Positions 1 through 8,390 of a stretch of 57,879 bases of DNA are shown in pieces (within the stretch, counting starts at the first letter, position 1; every line of letters starts with the position of its first letter). Origin of the DNA: Deltaproteobacteria bacterium (GTDB taxonomy: Bacteria; Desulfobacterota; Binatia; UBA1149; CAITLU01); assembly GCA_016218925.1 (NCBI GenBank), contig JACRCR010000075.1, positions 1 through 57,879 of the forward strand, in the 5' to 3' direction. Made by a program: the position numbers and the translations under genes. The notes under the pieces are model-generated. The model did not search any database and was not told the origin of the DNA. It saw nothing but the letters and a program-made list of their open reading frames with translations.

Positions 1-341
1 CCGCCGCCGAGACAGTAGCCGAACAGCGTCGCCACCGACGGCTTGCCCATCGACTCGATCATCGACAGCACCCGGCGGCGCTGATCGAGCACCGCCGCGA
101 AACCGCCGCGTTCGTCGGCACGCGTCATCAGTTCCTTCAGATCCATGCCAACTGAGAAGTGCTCGGTGCCCGCCCCGGTGAAAACCAGCGCGCGCACCGA
201 CACATCGGCCGCGAGCTGCGGGAGCACCGCCTCCAGTGCGTCCATGTACTCCATCGTCATCGGGTTCATCGGCCCGCGGTTGTTGGTGAGAACGGCTACC
301 GCGCCGTCGCGTTCGACGATCAGTGCTGGGTGGTCAGACAT
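1..341 (-). CDS. Enoyl-CoA hydratase/isomerase (crotonase) family protein, 3' part outside window
   Basis: Only the first ~113 residues are in the window; the gene runs off the left edge. The start is ATG at 341, preceded by an AGGAGA ribosome binding site (347-352). The N-terminus reads through a short strand, then TNNRGPMNPMTMEYMDAL and VLTGAG-like VFTGAGTEHFSVGMDLKEL, which is the classic crotonase block that binds the acyl-CoA thioester, followed by the GYCLGGG turn of the oxyanion hole. Family members hydrate or isomerise enoyl-CoA thioesters in the cytoplasm, usually in fatty-acid or aromatic degradation. The exact substrate cannot be told from this fragment. It is followed by the stop of hsdR with a 98-bp gap, so it is probably not functionally linked to it. 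Confidence 0.88.
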   Translation of the reverse strand, partial: MSDHPALIVERDGAVAVLTNNRGPMNPMTMEYMDALEAVLPQLAADVSVRALVFTGAGTEHFSVGMDLKELMTRADERGGFAAVLDQRRRVLSMIESMGKPSVATLFGYCLGG

Positions 342-439
342 GGGGTTCTCCTGCCTACGCGAGAGCGAATCTGAGAAGGAACGTGGTCACGATTGCGGCT
401 CCACGGCTAGGTCCAGAGCGTTCTCGTCCGCCGCCGCAC

Positions 440-3400
440 CTACCCGGCGAATGGGCGTCCCGCCCCCGACGGCTCGTAGGTGAGCCCGAAGACCGTGTCG
501 GTCATCCATCGACGGAACGACTCGTTGTCCATGAACTGCTTGAAGAGTTCAGTGTCGTCTTTCAGCACCGCCGTCATCACCCGCGCCAGTGCCTTGTCGT
601 GCTCTATGCGAGCGTTCTGTTTGTCCGAGTTCTTCTGCGCGTTCTGGTAGGCAGTGTCGGCGGCGACGCGGCTGGGGATGTCCTCGGTGATCAGTTTGTG
701 TACCCGGTCGGTATCGGTCCACGGGATGTTGCCGAACTGGTCGTTGAAGGTTCTCAGGATATTCGAGAGGCGATCGAGCTCCGGCTCGGGCTTGTGGCCA
801 CCGCCGGTCGTCGGTACCGGGTCTATTTCCGCGTCCGCGTCCGGAAGCTGAATCTTCACCGCGGCCTGCTTCTCGACACGGTAGCTGTCCATGTCGATCG
901 CTTCGAGAATCCCCTTCGCCAGGTCTTCCTCGACGGGCGCCGGCAGCTTGGGGATGAGGAAGTTCAGGAAGATCGAAAGCTTCTCCCAGTCGGCGTTGGT
1001 GTAGGGAAGGATAGAGGCGAGGAATCCGTAGGTACGCGTGAAGGCCTTGGCCTTGCCCTTGAAGTCGACCTGCCCATCTTCGTCGAGTTGCTCCTTGTAG
1101 ACCGCGACGCAGGCATCGAGGATCGGATCGAGCCGATCACGGTCCGCGCCGCCGAGGTACAACTCTACGAACTCCTCGATCTGTGCAGCCGCGTAGACCT
1201 GGTACGCGTCGAGAGTGGCCTTCAAATCGTGCAGCTTATTCGGGTCGGTTTCCTCAGCGAGAATCGTCGTGCGGTAGTAGTCGGCGAACGCCTGCTGAAT
1301 CGTGTCGGTGTCGTTCATGAAGTCGAGCACGAACACGTCGTGCTTCTGCGGATGCGCGCGATTCAGACGCGAGAGCGTCTGCACCGCCTTGATACCCGAA
1401 AGGATCTTGTCCACGTACATCGTGTGCAGCAGCGGTTCGTCGTAGCCGGTCTGGAACTTGTCGGCGCAAACGAGGAAGCGGTACGGATCCTGCTGTATCT
1501 TGTCGGCGATCTGCCCGGACGGAAAACGGTTGAGCGAGGCCTCGGTAACCTTCGCTCCGCCGTATTCGTGTTCACCCGAAAATGCCACGATCGCACGGCA
1601 GGGACTCTTGCGCTCGGCGAGATAGTCGCGAATGGCGTGGTAGTACTGGATCGCTCGTTCGACGCCGCCAGTCACCACCATCGCTCTGGCCTGCCCACCG
1701 ATCTTGTTCAGCGCCAGCACCTGCTCGCAGAAGTGGTCGACCATGATCTCGGCTTTCAGCCGGATCGCATGGTCGTGGCTCTCGACGTAGCGGCGCAGCT
1801 TCTTCTTGGCGCGCTTGGTGTCGAACTCCGGATCTCCCTCTACCTTCTTGACCAGCTTGTAGTAGCTCTCGACCGGCGTGTAGTAGCGCAGCACGTCCAG
1901 GATAAAGCCCTCCTGGATCGCCTGCTTCATCGTGTAGCTGTGGAAGGGCCGGTGCTTCAGCTTCCCGTCCGGCTGCGGCTCTGGCTCCCCGAAGAGTTCC
2001 AACGTCTTGTGTTTGGGCGTGGCGGTGAAGGCGAAGTAGCTGGCGTTGGGCAGCAACTTCTTCGCTTCCATCAGACGGTTAATGCGGTCCTCGGTGGTCT
2101 CGTCGTCCTCCTCGGCACCGGCCGTCGAGAGCGCCATCGACACCGCGGCCGAGGTGCGCCCGCCCTGGCTCGAATGCGCCTCGTCGATGATGATCGCGAA
2201 GCGTCGCCCGCGGTGCTCGCCGCCAATCTCGTCCAGAATGAACGGGAATTTCTGCACCGTCGAGATGATGATCTTCTTCCCTTCGGCGATGAACCCGCGC
2301 AAGTCGCCCGAATGATCCGCGTGCCCGACGGTCGCGCCCACCTGCGCGAACTGCTTGATGGTGTCCTTGATCTGCTGGTCGAGGATCTTGCGGTCGGTGA
2401 CAACGATGATCGAGTCGAACACCACCGCGCCGTCCTTGGTGAGACCGATGAGCTGGTGCGCGAGCCATGCGATGGAGTTCGATTTGCCGCTGCCCGCCGA
2501 GTGTTGGATCAGATAGCGCTTGCCGGCGCCGTGACTGCCGGCGTCGGCAAGCAGCCTGCGCACCACGTCGAGTTGGTGAAAGCGCGGCCAGATCTGCACC
2601 GATCTCTTGCGGCCGGTCTTCTCGTCCCTGGCCGTAACCACCTGAGCGTAGTTCTCCAGGATGTCGGTCAGACCATCGCGGGTGAGGAGGCGTTTCCACA
2701 GATAGTCGGTCTCGAGGCCGTTTGGGTTGGGCGGATTCCCGGCGCCGTCGTTCCAACCCAGGTTGAACGGCAGGAACCATGAGGCCTTCCCCTTCAGGTG
2801 CGTACAGAAGCGCACCTCGTGGTCGTCCACGGCGAAGTGCGCCACGCAGCGGCCGAACTCAAAGAGCTTCTCGCGCGGATCGCGATCGCGCTTGTACTGC
2901 TGAACGGCGTCCTCGACCGTCTGCTTGGTGAGGCTGTTCTTCAGCTCGAAGGTCGCGACCGGCAGACCGTTGATGAAGAGGCCGACGTCGAGCGCAAGCT
3001 GCGTCTGGTCGCGGCTGTAGCGGAGCTGGCGGGTGACGCTGAAACGATTGGCGGCGTAGCGCTCTTGCGCCTTGGGGTTGCCAGGAGAGGGCCTGCCGTA
3101 GAACAAGTCGAGATGATGCGGCCCGTGCTTGATCCCGCTGCGAAGCACTTCGATGGTCCCGCGCTTGGTGATCTCGCCCTGCACACGCGCCAGGAACTTG
3201 CGCCGCGTCGGGCCGTCCTGGCCAAGGTCGAGATCCTCGGCCGCCTGCGGCTGCGTCTCGCTGAGGAACGCCGAGAGTTGCGCGAGGTCGACGCAGTACT
3301 CGCGCTCGTAGTCGTCGGGCGCGCCGCAGATCCAGCCGTTGCCGTAGGTCGCCGGTCGCTCGCCGATCGCCTCGGCGGGAGCGGCGCAGGGAGCCGCGTC

Positions 3401-3469
3401 GCACGGCGAGCCGGTCAGCGCGGTGCAGATCAGGCGCTCGAGGCCGCGTTCGGTGGTGTCAGTGGTCAC
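440..3469 (-). CDS. hsdR: Type I restriction endonuclease subunit R (HsdR)
   Basis: 1009 residues, full length for HsdR, the motor and nuclease subunit of type I restriction enzymes. The N-terminal nuclease domain shows the D...ELK arrangement (D161, E175, K177). The SF2 translocase follows with Walker A GSGKS at 326-330, the DEAH box at 429-432 (IIIDEAHSS) and motif III FTATP. Helicase domain 2 contains FQTGYDEPLLHTMYVDK. The C-terminal part resembles the helical region that contacts the methylase. Normally HsdR works with HsdM and HsdS, often encoded upstream; here upstream (higher coordinates) is a ~0.8-kb stretch with no credible gene and then a toxin-antitoxin pair. The missing partners are either elsewhere or lost. 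Confidence 0.95.
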   Translation of the reverse strand: MTTDTTERGLERLICTALTGSPCDAAPCAAPAEAIGERPATYGNGWICGAPDDYEREYCVDLAQLSAFLSETQPQAAEDLDLGQDGPTRRKFLARVQGEITKRGTIEVLRSGIKHGPHHLDLFYGRPSPGNPKAQERYAANRFSVTRQLRYSRDQTQLALDVGLFINGLPVATFELKNSLTKQTVEDAVQQYKRDRDPREKLFEFGRCVAHFAVDDHEVRFCTHLKGKASWFLPFNLGWNDGAGNPPNPNGLETDYLWKRLLTRDGLTDILENYAQVVTARDEKTGRKRSVQIWPRFHQLDVVRRLLADAGSHGAGKRYLIQHSAGSGKSNSIAWLAHQLIGLTKDGAVVFDSIIVVTDRKILDQQIKDTIKQFAQVGATVGHADHSGDLRGFIAEGKKIIISTVQKFPFILDEIGGEHRGRRFAIIIDEAHSSQGGRTSAAVSMALSTAGAEEDDETTEDRINRLMEAKKLLPNASYFAFTATPKHKTLELFGEPEPQPDGKLKHRPFHSYTMKQAIQEGFILDVLRYYTPVESYYKLVKKVEGDPEFDTKRAKKKLRRYVESHDHAIRLKAEIMVDHFCEQVLALNKIGGQARAMVVTGGVERAIQYYHAIRDYLAERKSPCRAIVAFSGEHEYGGAKVTEASLNRFPSGQIADKIQQDPYRFLVCADKFQTGYDEPLLHTMYVDKILSGIKAVQTLSRLNRAHPQKHDVFVLDFMNDTDTIQQAFADYYRTTILAEETDPNKLHDLKATLDAYQVYAAAQIEEFVELYLGGADRDRLDPILDACVAVYKEQLDEDGQVDFKGKAKAFTRTYGFLASILPYTNADWEKLSIFLNFLIPKLPAPVEEDLAKGILEAIDMDSYRVEKQAAVKIQLPDADAEIDPVPTTGGGHKPEPELDRLSNILRTFNDQFGNIPWTDTDRVHKLITEDIPSRVAADTAYQNAQKNSDKQNARIEHDKALARVMTAVLKDDTELFKQFMDNESFRRWMTDTVFGLTYEPSGAGRPFAG

Positions 3470-4265
3470 CGCAAGTTCCTTCGAGATCTGGGGTACGGCG
3501 TGGGGCTTTGCTAAGTCCTTTACTAAACGGATCGCATGTGGCCGGGTTTAGCAAAGAGCCAAGGGCCCGTCCTTCCACGGGATTCCCCTCTTGGTGGAAG
3601 GTCACTGACGCCTCCGGCAAAGCGGTTCCTTTGCTAAACGCGCGGGCTCGGAAGGCTAAGACTTCGACGCCTTGCCCGACCCGAACGGGTCGAATCACGT
3701 CCCCTGCCCCCGTCTCGCGACGACCTTTCCCGGTGTCCCGGTCCCGCCCAACCTGTCTTGCCGTCAAATGGCGGTCAAACAACGCCGCCGCGGTCGCCCC
3801 TGCCACGCCGGCGTCCTGCTCCGTCCCTTCGCTCCTTGTCTCACGCTTTGTCACAGCAAGTGCCACGCGCGGCCGAGCCAAGACAACGTAACCGCCACAA
3901 GAAAGAAGGTTTGCAACGATTTTGCCGGGCTATTGCTTGTCTCGGGCTCCAGTTCCCTTGTCTGAAACACGCGGATCCCCCGCGAGCTATCCGGCCGCCC
4001 CGGAACGGTTGGCGCAGCCCAGACACGCACGGGAAGGAGTCATGCGGGTCGGCTCCAAGCCGCTTATGACACGCGCATGATTGAAGGAAGCGCCCTCAGC
4101 CCGGCATCGTCATCTCGCGAGACGCGACCGCAGGCAGGAAGGGATAGTTCCGCGTGGACGAATCGGAGAGGAAGTCTTTCGGAGTTCGCCTACGAGAGCT
4201 ACCATCTGATACGTTTCGCTTGGTCAAGCGCTCGAATATCGGTGGTACAAGGAGATCTAGCTAGC
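3470..4265. other. Gene-poor interval upstream of hsdR with clustered short repeats
   Basis: About 800 bases without a credible gene. Open frames exist on both strands but are rich in Arg/Pro/Ser and look like GC-driven shadows. The hsdR-proximal 170 bases contain four copies of a CTTTRCTAA-like word in both orientations and an 8-bp inverted repeat. The right part, from about 3900, is visibly less GC-rich and leads into the antitoxin gene. I see no integrase, tRNA or methylase/specificity remnant that I could defend. Confidence 0.5.
3506..3640. repeat. Cluster of CTTTRCTAA(AC) words, direct and inverted
   Basis: CTTTGCTAAG lies at 3506-3515 and CCTTTACTAAACG at 3517-3529. The inverted copy GTTTAGCAAAG lies at 3546-3556, and CCTTTGCTAAACG at 3628-3640. 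The first and third copies can pair as a stem. Between them and the last copy lies a second inverted repeat, CCTTCCAC (3571-3578) with GTGGAAGG (3594-3601). The cluster begins 37 bases upstream of the hsdR start, where an operator or recombination site could lie. Confidence 0.6.
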
Positions 4266-4958
4266 ATGAAGATCGCGGAAGCGGCCTTCCTCGGGCGCGG
4301 CATATACTCGGTCCAAGAAGCGGCTGCTCTCACGGGAGTTTCGGCGCGGCGGTTGCGGCGGTGGCTGCTAGGGTACGAGTTCCGGCTCCATGGAGAACCG
4401 AGACTGTCAGAGAAGATTCTTGACGGCGAGCTTCCCTCCATCAATGGGACGTCGGCTCTTAGCTTCCTCGACCTACAGGAAGCCCGTTGCATCGCCGAGT
4501 TCCGGAAGCGAGGCGTGGGATGGCAGTCGCTGCGCGAAGCCCACACCAGAGGCCAGTCCGATCTCCGGACGAGCCATCCGTTCGGAACCGGTCAATTCAA
4601 GACCGTGGGTCGCCGCTTGATGTGGGATGCGGCCACCGAAGAGAACGACGGGATTCTCCTCGACATAGCTCGGAGCCAAACCTCATTTCGATCCGTGCTC
4701 GCGCAGTTCCTCCGCGGCATCGAGTTCCTCAACGACAGGCCCGTCCGTTGGTTCCCACTGTCCGGAAGTAAGCGAATCGTGATCGACCCTCGACGCAATT
4801 TCGGACGTCCGATTGTTAAGGAGCGTGGAGTTCCGACGGCCATCCTCGCGCAATCTTACGACGCAGAGGGTTCGTTCGAGAAAGTCTCGCGGTGGTATGA
4901 AGTAGACATTCGCTCCGTCAAGGATGCGGTCAGGTTTGAGCACGACATTGCAGCTTGA
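4266..4958 (+). CDS. HTH-DUF433 antitoxin of a PIN-like toxin-antitoxin pair
   Basis: 230 residues from ATG 4266, which has AAGGAG at 4249-4254; the frame is open further upstream (to 4077) but that part lacks a good start signal. Residues ~12-45 (YSVQEAAALTGVSARRLRRWL) form a MerR-like helix-turn-helix that would bind the operon's own promoter. Residues ~165-230 match the DUF433 fold (FGRPIVKERGVPTAILAQSY, then SRWYEVDIRSVKDAVRFE), a domain common in antitoxins. The downstream toxin starts inside this gene's stop codon, so the two are translationally coupled. DUF433 antitoxins paired with PIN-like proteins are a known type II arrangement; the family assignment is from memory of the pattern. 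Base composition is less GC-rich than the flanking core genes, suggesting acquisition. Confidence 0.8.
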   Translation: MKIAEAAFLGRGIYSVQEAAALTGVSARRLRRWLLGYEFRLHGEPRLSEKILDGELPSINGTSALSFLDLQEARCIAEFRKRGVGWQSLREAHTRGQSDLRTSHPFGTGQFKTVGRRLMWDAATEENDGILLDIARSQTSFRSVLAQFLRGIEFLNDRPVRWFPLSGSKRIVIDPRRNFGRPIVKERGVPTAILAQSYDAEGSFEKVSRWYEVDIRSVKDAVRFEHDIAA

Positions 4959-5365
4959 ATTTCTTCCTCGACAATACGTTTGCGCCGAAGCTCGGACCGG
5001 CGTTGGCGCTACTCGCCGAACGCGACGATCATACGGTGGTTCACCTCATGGATCGATTCCGAGGGGACACCGACGACTTGGAATGGATCTCTGCGGTCGG
5101 GAGATGGCCCGAGGCATGGGTAATCCTTTCCGGAGATCGTAGGATTGCTACGAACCCACAGCGGCTAGCTGCGCTACGCAGTTCACGGCGAACCGCATTT
5201 TTCATGCCGTCGAATTATCCACGACTCCCGCACTGGGATCAGGCGTGGCAACTCGTCAAGTGGTTCCCCGCGATCGCCGGAAAGGCGGGCACGGCGTCGG
5301 TTCAAAGAATCTATGAAGTAAAATCCAACGGTAGCATCCTCGAGATGCGTCTACGGTCGCGGTAG
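4955..5365 (+). CDS. PIN-like domain toxin (VapC45-type)
   Basis: 136 residues. The start is TTG 4955, overlapping the antitoxin's TGA (4956-4958). The N-terminus MNFFLDNTF is the hydrophobic strand ending in the first PIN acidic residue (D6). Further acidic positions lie around D40/D41/E43 (RGDTDDLEW) and D61 (ILSGDRRIA), the spacing expected for the PIN-like RNase active site. Such toxins cleave RNA in the cytoplasm when the antitoxin is degraded. The protein is complete and shows no broken motif, so the pair may be functional. The next gene, darG, is convergent. Confidence 0.8.
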   Translation: MNFFLDNTFAPKLGPALALLAERDDHTVVHLMDRFRGDTDDLEWISAVGRWPEAWVILSGDRRIATNPQRLAALRSSRRTAFFMPSNYPRLPHWDQAWQLVKWFPAIAGKAGTASVQRIYEVKSNGSILEMRLRSR

Positions 5366-5484
5366 GAATTACTCAGCGTCCTCACAGTGAGTGCCAACGC
5401 GCCCATGCTGCCCCTGCGAACGCGTCTGGACATCTCAGCGCGCGTCGCGTTCGAGCGGTGTCAAGGTTCTAGCGTCGGCGAAGC

Positions 5485-6528
5485 TTACTCTACCGGCAGC
5501 CAGTCCTTCGTCGTCAATGTATCCAACGCGAGGCGGATCTGCCGCTCCGAAAATTGCTTCTTGCGATCACTCCACGCGTAGGTCTGCGCGATGAGTTCGT
5601 CCGGCTTGCAGGATTCGCCGTGCGTCGCAACCCAGTGAACCGTTGCAAGTAGCTCCAGACCAAAAGGCGTCTCGAATCCCTCGACCAAGCTGGCCACACG
5701 CTCGAAGCGAGCCTGCGTCGCCGGGTGACCCGTCAGAAACCGCTCCGCGTCTTGAACGGCGCCGGGAACCAGTGCCAATTCCTTGTCTGGCGCATCACCA
5801 CCGTTGGCGTAGCCGAAGACAAAATATCCGTCGATCTCACGCAGTACGTGACGCAGGTTCTCCGCGTACGGACCATAGGGAGCCTTCACGTAGCGCAGCC
5901 GCAGCGGCTCTCCGGCTTCCTGCATAAAATACATGAGCTTGTGCACTTCGAGCAGCGATACCGACGGATCCATGAGGCCCCTGAGATAGCGGCGCATCAG
6001 ACCCACCAAGGCCGCCCGGCCGGCCGTCATCTCCGGCACCTTCCCTGTGCGACCGGCGGGGCGCACATCCGCATCGGCGTGGGGTTCGAACACCGTGACC
6101 AGAACACCCGCCAGGGTCCCCAACGCGACGTCGATGCGTCCGCGCACTGCCTGCCACTCGAGCCCGCCCAGGCCGGCGCCCAGCGGAGGCAGCGCAATCG
6201 AACGGATTCCCCGCTGCTGAATCTCGGCAGTCAGTGCGGTCAAGCCGGCCTCGACGTCCTCCATGCGGCTCTTGCCCTTCCAGTGCCGCTTGGTGGGGAA
6301 GTTGATGATGTATCGCGGGTTCGCAAGGCGGCCGGTTTCGAATACGAACATCCGGCCGGGCTGCACTTCGTCGCGCTTACAAGCGGCAGCATAGGCTTTG
6401 AAGTTCGCCGGGAAGGCGTTCTTGAACTGAAGCGCCACGCCACGCCCCATGACCCCGACGCAGTTCACCGTGTTGACGATGGCCTCCGCGTCGGCCTGCA
6501 GGATGTCTCCGGTCTTGAACTCGATCAT
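5485..6528 (-). CDS. darG: DarG macrodomain antitoxin (DNA ADP-ribosyl glycohydrolase)
   Basis: 347 residues from ATG 6528, with GAGG seven bases upstream; a TTG start at 6555 is possible but poorer. Residues 1-~155 are a macrodomain: FKTGDILQADAEAIVNTVNC with N22, and INFPTKRHWK with K80, the two positions reported as catalytic in Thermus DarG. The C-terminal domain from ~170 (LVGLMRRYLRGLMDPSVSLLEVHKLMYFMQ) is the DarG-specific region that binds DarT. DarG removes ADP-ribose from thymidine bases modified by DarT and also sequesters the toxin. Its toxin gene should sit immediately upstream, but only nine codons remain next to an IS, so this is an orphan antitoxin. Confidence 0.92.
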   Translation of the reverse strand: MIEFKTGDILQADAEAIVNTVNCVGVMGRGVALQFKNAFPANFKAYAAACKRDEVQPGRMFVFETGRLANPRYIINFPTKRHWKGKSRMEDVEAGLTALTAEIQQRGIRSIALPPLGAGLGGLEWQAVRGRIDVALGTLAGVLVTVFEPHADADVRPAGRTGKVPEMTAGRAALVGLMRRYLRGLMDPSVSLLEVHKLMYFMQEAGEPLRLRYVKAPYGPYAENLRHVLREIDGYFVFGYANGGDAPDKELALVPGAVQDAERFLTGHPATQARFERVASLVEGFETPFGLELLATVHWVATHGESCKPDELIAQTYAWSDRKKQFSERQIRLALDTLTTKDWLPVE

Positions 6529-6542
6529 CGTCGCCTCGCTGT

Positions 6543-6572
6543 TCAATAATACCAATCGCGTCGGATTTCGAT
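6543..6572 (-). pseudogene. darT remnant (last nine codons) cut by IS
   Basis: The reverse strand reads IEIRRDWYY and TGA directly outside the left inverted repeat of the IS and 14 bases before the darG start codon. A C-terminus ending in W-Y-Y/F after a basic strand is typical of DarT (DUF4433) toxins, and its place just ahead of darG is where darT belongs. Everything upstream of these codons is IS sequence, so the toxin is gone. Identification rests on position plus a short motif. Confidence 0.72.
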
Positions 6573-6592
6573 CTTACTTTCCGCAGGTCCCG
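6573..6592 (+). repeat. IS left terminal inverted repeat
   Basis: CTTACTTTCCGCAGGTCCCG; 19 of 20 positions match the reverse complement of 8771-8790. The first codon outside it belongs to the darT remnant. Confidence 0.88.
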
Positions 6593-6621
6593 GGAGAGGC
6601 TTTCCGACGATTTGGCGATGG

Positions 6622-8349
6622 TCATCGCGGTGCCTGTCCGTAGTGTAGCTCAGGAATGTCGAGCAGATCGAGCACGAGCCGCTGGATGTCCGAGAGGTCA
6701 TCGTGGAAGGTCTGGACGAGTTCGCGCGAACGCAGTAAGCGGTGGCGGCGCAAGGGTTCGAACAGCGCGAGGATCTTATCGGCGGTAGGTGCCGAGCACT
6801 TGCGACCCTCGGGGTAGAGCGGAATCGAGCCGAGCTTGCGTGCCTGCATGGCGGCGCGTGCTTGGCGTTCGATGAGCGCATGGACGAGCACGGCCACGAA
6901 GTAGAGGAACAGAAATGCCTCGATGCGCTCGGCGGTCTTGAAGTTGACAGGGGCGACTTCGGCCGCGGTCTTGAGTTGCTCGTGGCGCTTCTCGATGAAG
7001 GACTGGTACTTGTAGGTCTGGAGCAATTCCAAGGGTCCCATCACCTCGACACCGACATTGGTGATGAGGGGGAAGATCCCATCGGTAGCAGCCGCCTCGC
7101 GGATGCGATCCGGGTCGGGTGTGACAACGGGCTCGTAAACGACCGTGGTGTCGCGAACGTAGGGAGTGTTCTTGCCGTGCCGTCCAGGGCCTGCCTGCCT
7201 GTGGACATATCGGGAGTGCTCTTTGATCTCCTCGCGCAAGAAGGGGCCAGCCCCTGTGCGTTCGAGAATTTCTTTGGCAGCGGCGCTGACCTGCTCGCGG
7301 GTCTTTAGCTCGCGGCGGCCTGCCCGCTCGGCAAGACCCTGGATCTGGAAGCGGGCGGCATCGATGCAGTCTTGACGGACCCGCTCGTCGCGCTTCCATT
7401 TCTCTGAGCTGCGAAACCACACCACGCGGTACCCCTCCGAGCTTGCCTGGGGAAGCGAGGCTACCTCGAAGCGCTCGGCTGAATCGTGCTTGCGGCGCAG
7501 CGGCGGTCGCTCCCAGATCAGTTCCCAGGCAGCCGGCTGCTGCGCCAGCCGACTACGAAAATGCGCGTCCTCCTTGCGTGTTCGCGGCAGTACGGTCAGG
7601 AAATGCCCGCCGGCGCCGACGATGTGGGCCATCTGCTCGCGAGTGCACAGCTTGGAGTCGGCTACGTAGAGAAACCTCGCGGAGCCGACGATCTCCCGCA
7701 GCGTCTGCCATGTCTGAATGTGGGTGCGGTCGTCAGTGACGTTGCCGTCATAGACGTTGTGGTGGACGGGGACCGCGCCATCACCGGCCACGGTAAGTGT
7801 CCAGAGGAGCTGCTTGAGATCAGGCCGGTGGTCCTTGTTGTGACCATGTGCTGCGCGCAGCGTGCGCCGACCGTCAGCGCGCGGCAGGGTCTGGCGGTAG
7901 GCACCGCTGAAGGTGATCGTGGTCGAGTCGTTATGCGCGCGAGACAGGTCCAGCCCGAACTCGCCGACCATGTGCACGACGATGCGCGTTGTCAGGGTGC
8001 GAAGGTCGGCCAGAAAGAACCGATCCAACGTGCGGCCTAGTCGATCGTCGTTGAGCAGGTTCACCATCCTGCTGTCCATCTCCATCTGTTCGGGGACGAA
8101 GTGGCCGGCCCACTCCGGGACGCCGTACAGGGGTTCACGCGACAAGGCGAAGTTGCGTACCAAGACCAAAGCCGCGTCTACGGGCGAGAGCGCCAGACGT
8201 TTATCCAGACGGCCCAGGGCATCCTCGAAGAACCGGCGCAGGCCCAGTCGTCTCAGGAACGGCTGGAGGATCGGATGTCCGCCGATCTGAAGGGACTCCA
8301 GTGTGAAGCCGGTACCCGGCTCGTCTTGGACCAGAGGTTTGGTTGACAT
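6622..8349 (-). CDS. IS1634 family transposase
   Basis: 575 residues. This is a DDE transposase of the IS1634 group (IS4-like RNase H fold). The N-terminal region (VDAALVLVRNFALSREPLYGVPEWAG) precedes the catalytic core: first Asp at D141 (RAHNDSTTITFSG), second at D231 (LYVADSKLCT), and a C-terminal YKYQSFIEKRHEQLK segment that carries the Y...E...K signature with the third acidic residue. The frame is full length and uninterrupted. It starts with ATG at 8349, which lies in one arm of a symmetric element shared with the divergent DUF6788 start, so expression of the two is probably co-regulated. It catalyses movement of the surrounding element. Confidence 0.93.
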   Translation of the reverse strand: MSTKPLVQDEPGTGFTLESLQIGGHPILQPFLRRLGLRRFFEDALGRLDKRLALSPVDAALVLVRNFALSREPLYGVPEWAGHFVPEQMEMDSRMVNLLNDDRLGRTLDRFFLADLRTLTTRIVVHMVGEFGLDLSRAHNDSTTITFSGAYRQTLPRADGRRTLRAAHGHNKDHRPDLKQLLWTLTVAGDGAVPVHHNVYDGNVTDDRTHIQTWQTLREIVGSARFLYVADSKLCTREQMAHIVGAGGHFLTVLPRTRKEDAHFRSRLAQQPAAWELIWERPPLRRKHDSAERFEVASLPQASSEGYRVVWFRSSEKWKRDERVRQDCIDAARFQIQGLAERAGRRELKTREQVSAAAKEILERTGAGPFLREEIKEHSRYVHRQAGPGRHGKNTPYVRDTTVVYEPVVTPDPDRIREAAATDGIFPLITNVGVEVMGPLELLQTYKYQSFIEKRHEQLKTAAEVAPVNFKTAERIEAFLFLYFVAVLVHALIERQARAAMQARKLGSIPLYPEGRKCSAPTADKILALFEPLRRHRLLRSRELVQTFHDDLSDIQRLVLDLLDIPELHYGQAPR

Positions 8350-8390
8350 GACGTGAGCCTACCGTATATATACGGCAGGCATATGTCAAC
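8342..8390. promoter_or_regulatory. Symmetric divergent start region of the IS (palindromic operator/promoter)
   Basis: The centre is a perfect 14-bp palindrome, CCGTATATATACGG (8362-8375), extended by GCCT/AGGC arms. It is flanked by the inverted repeat GTTGACAT (8342-8349) and ATGTCAAC (8383-8390), each arm holding one start codon. Both proteins therefore begin with Met-Ser-Thr. Such symmetry suits a dimeric regulator and overlapping divergent promoters; binding is inferred. Confidence 0.6.

Noticed and set aside
323-2782. Long plus-strand open frame of 819 codons opposite hsdR
   Set aside because: It is the antisense shadow of the GC-rich hsdR gene; the protein is Arg/Val/Leu-rich with no domain, while the minus strand encodes all HsdR motifs.
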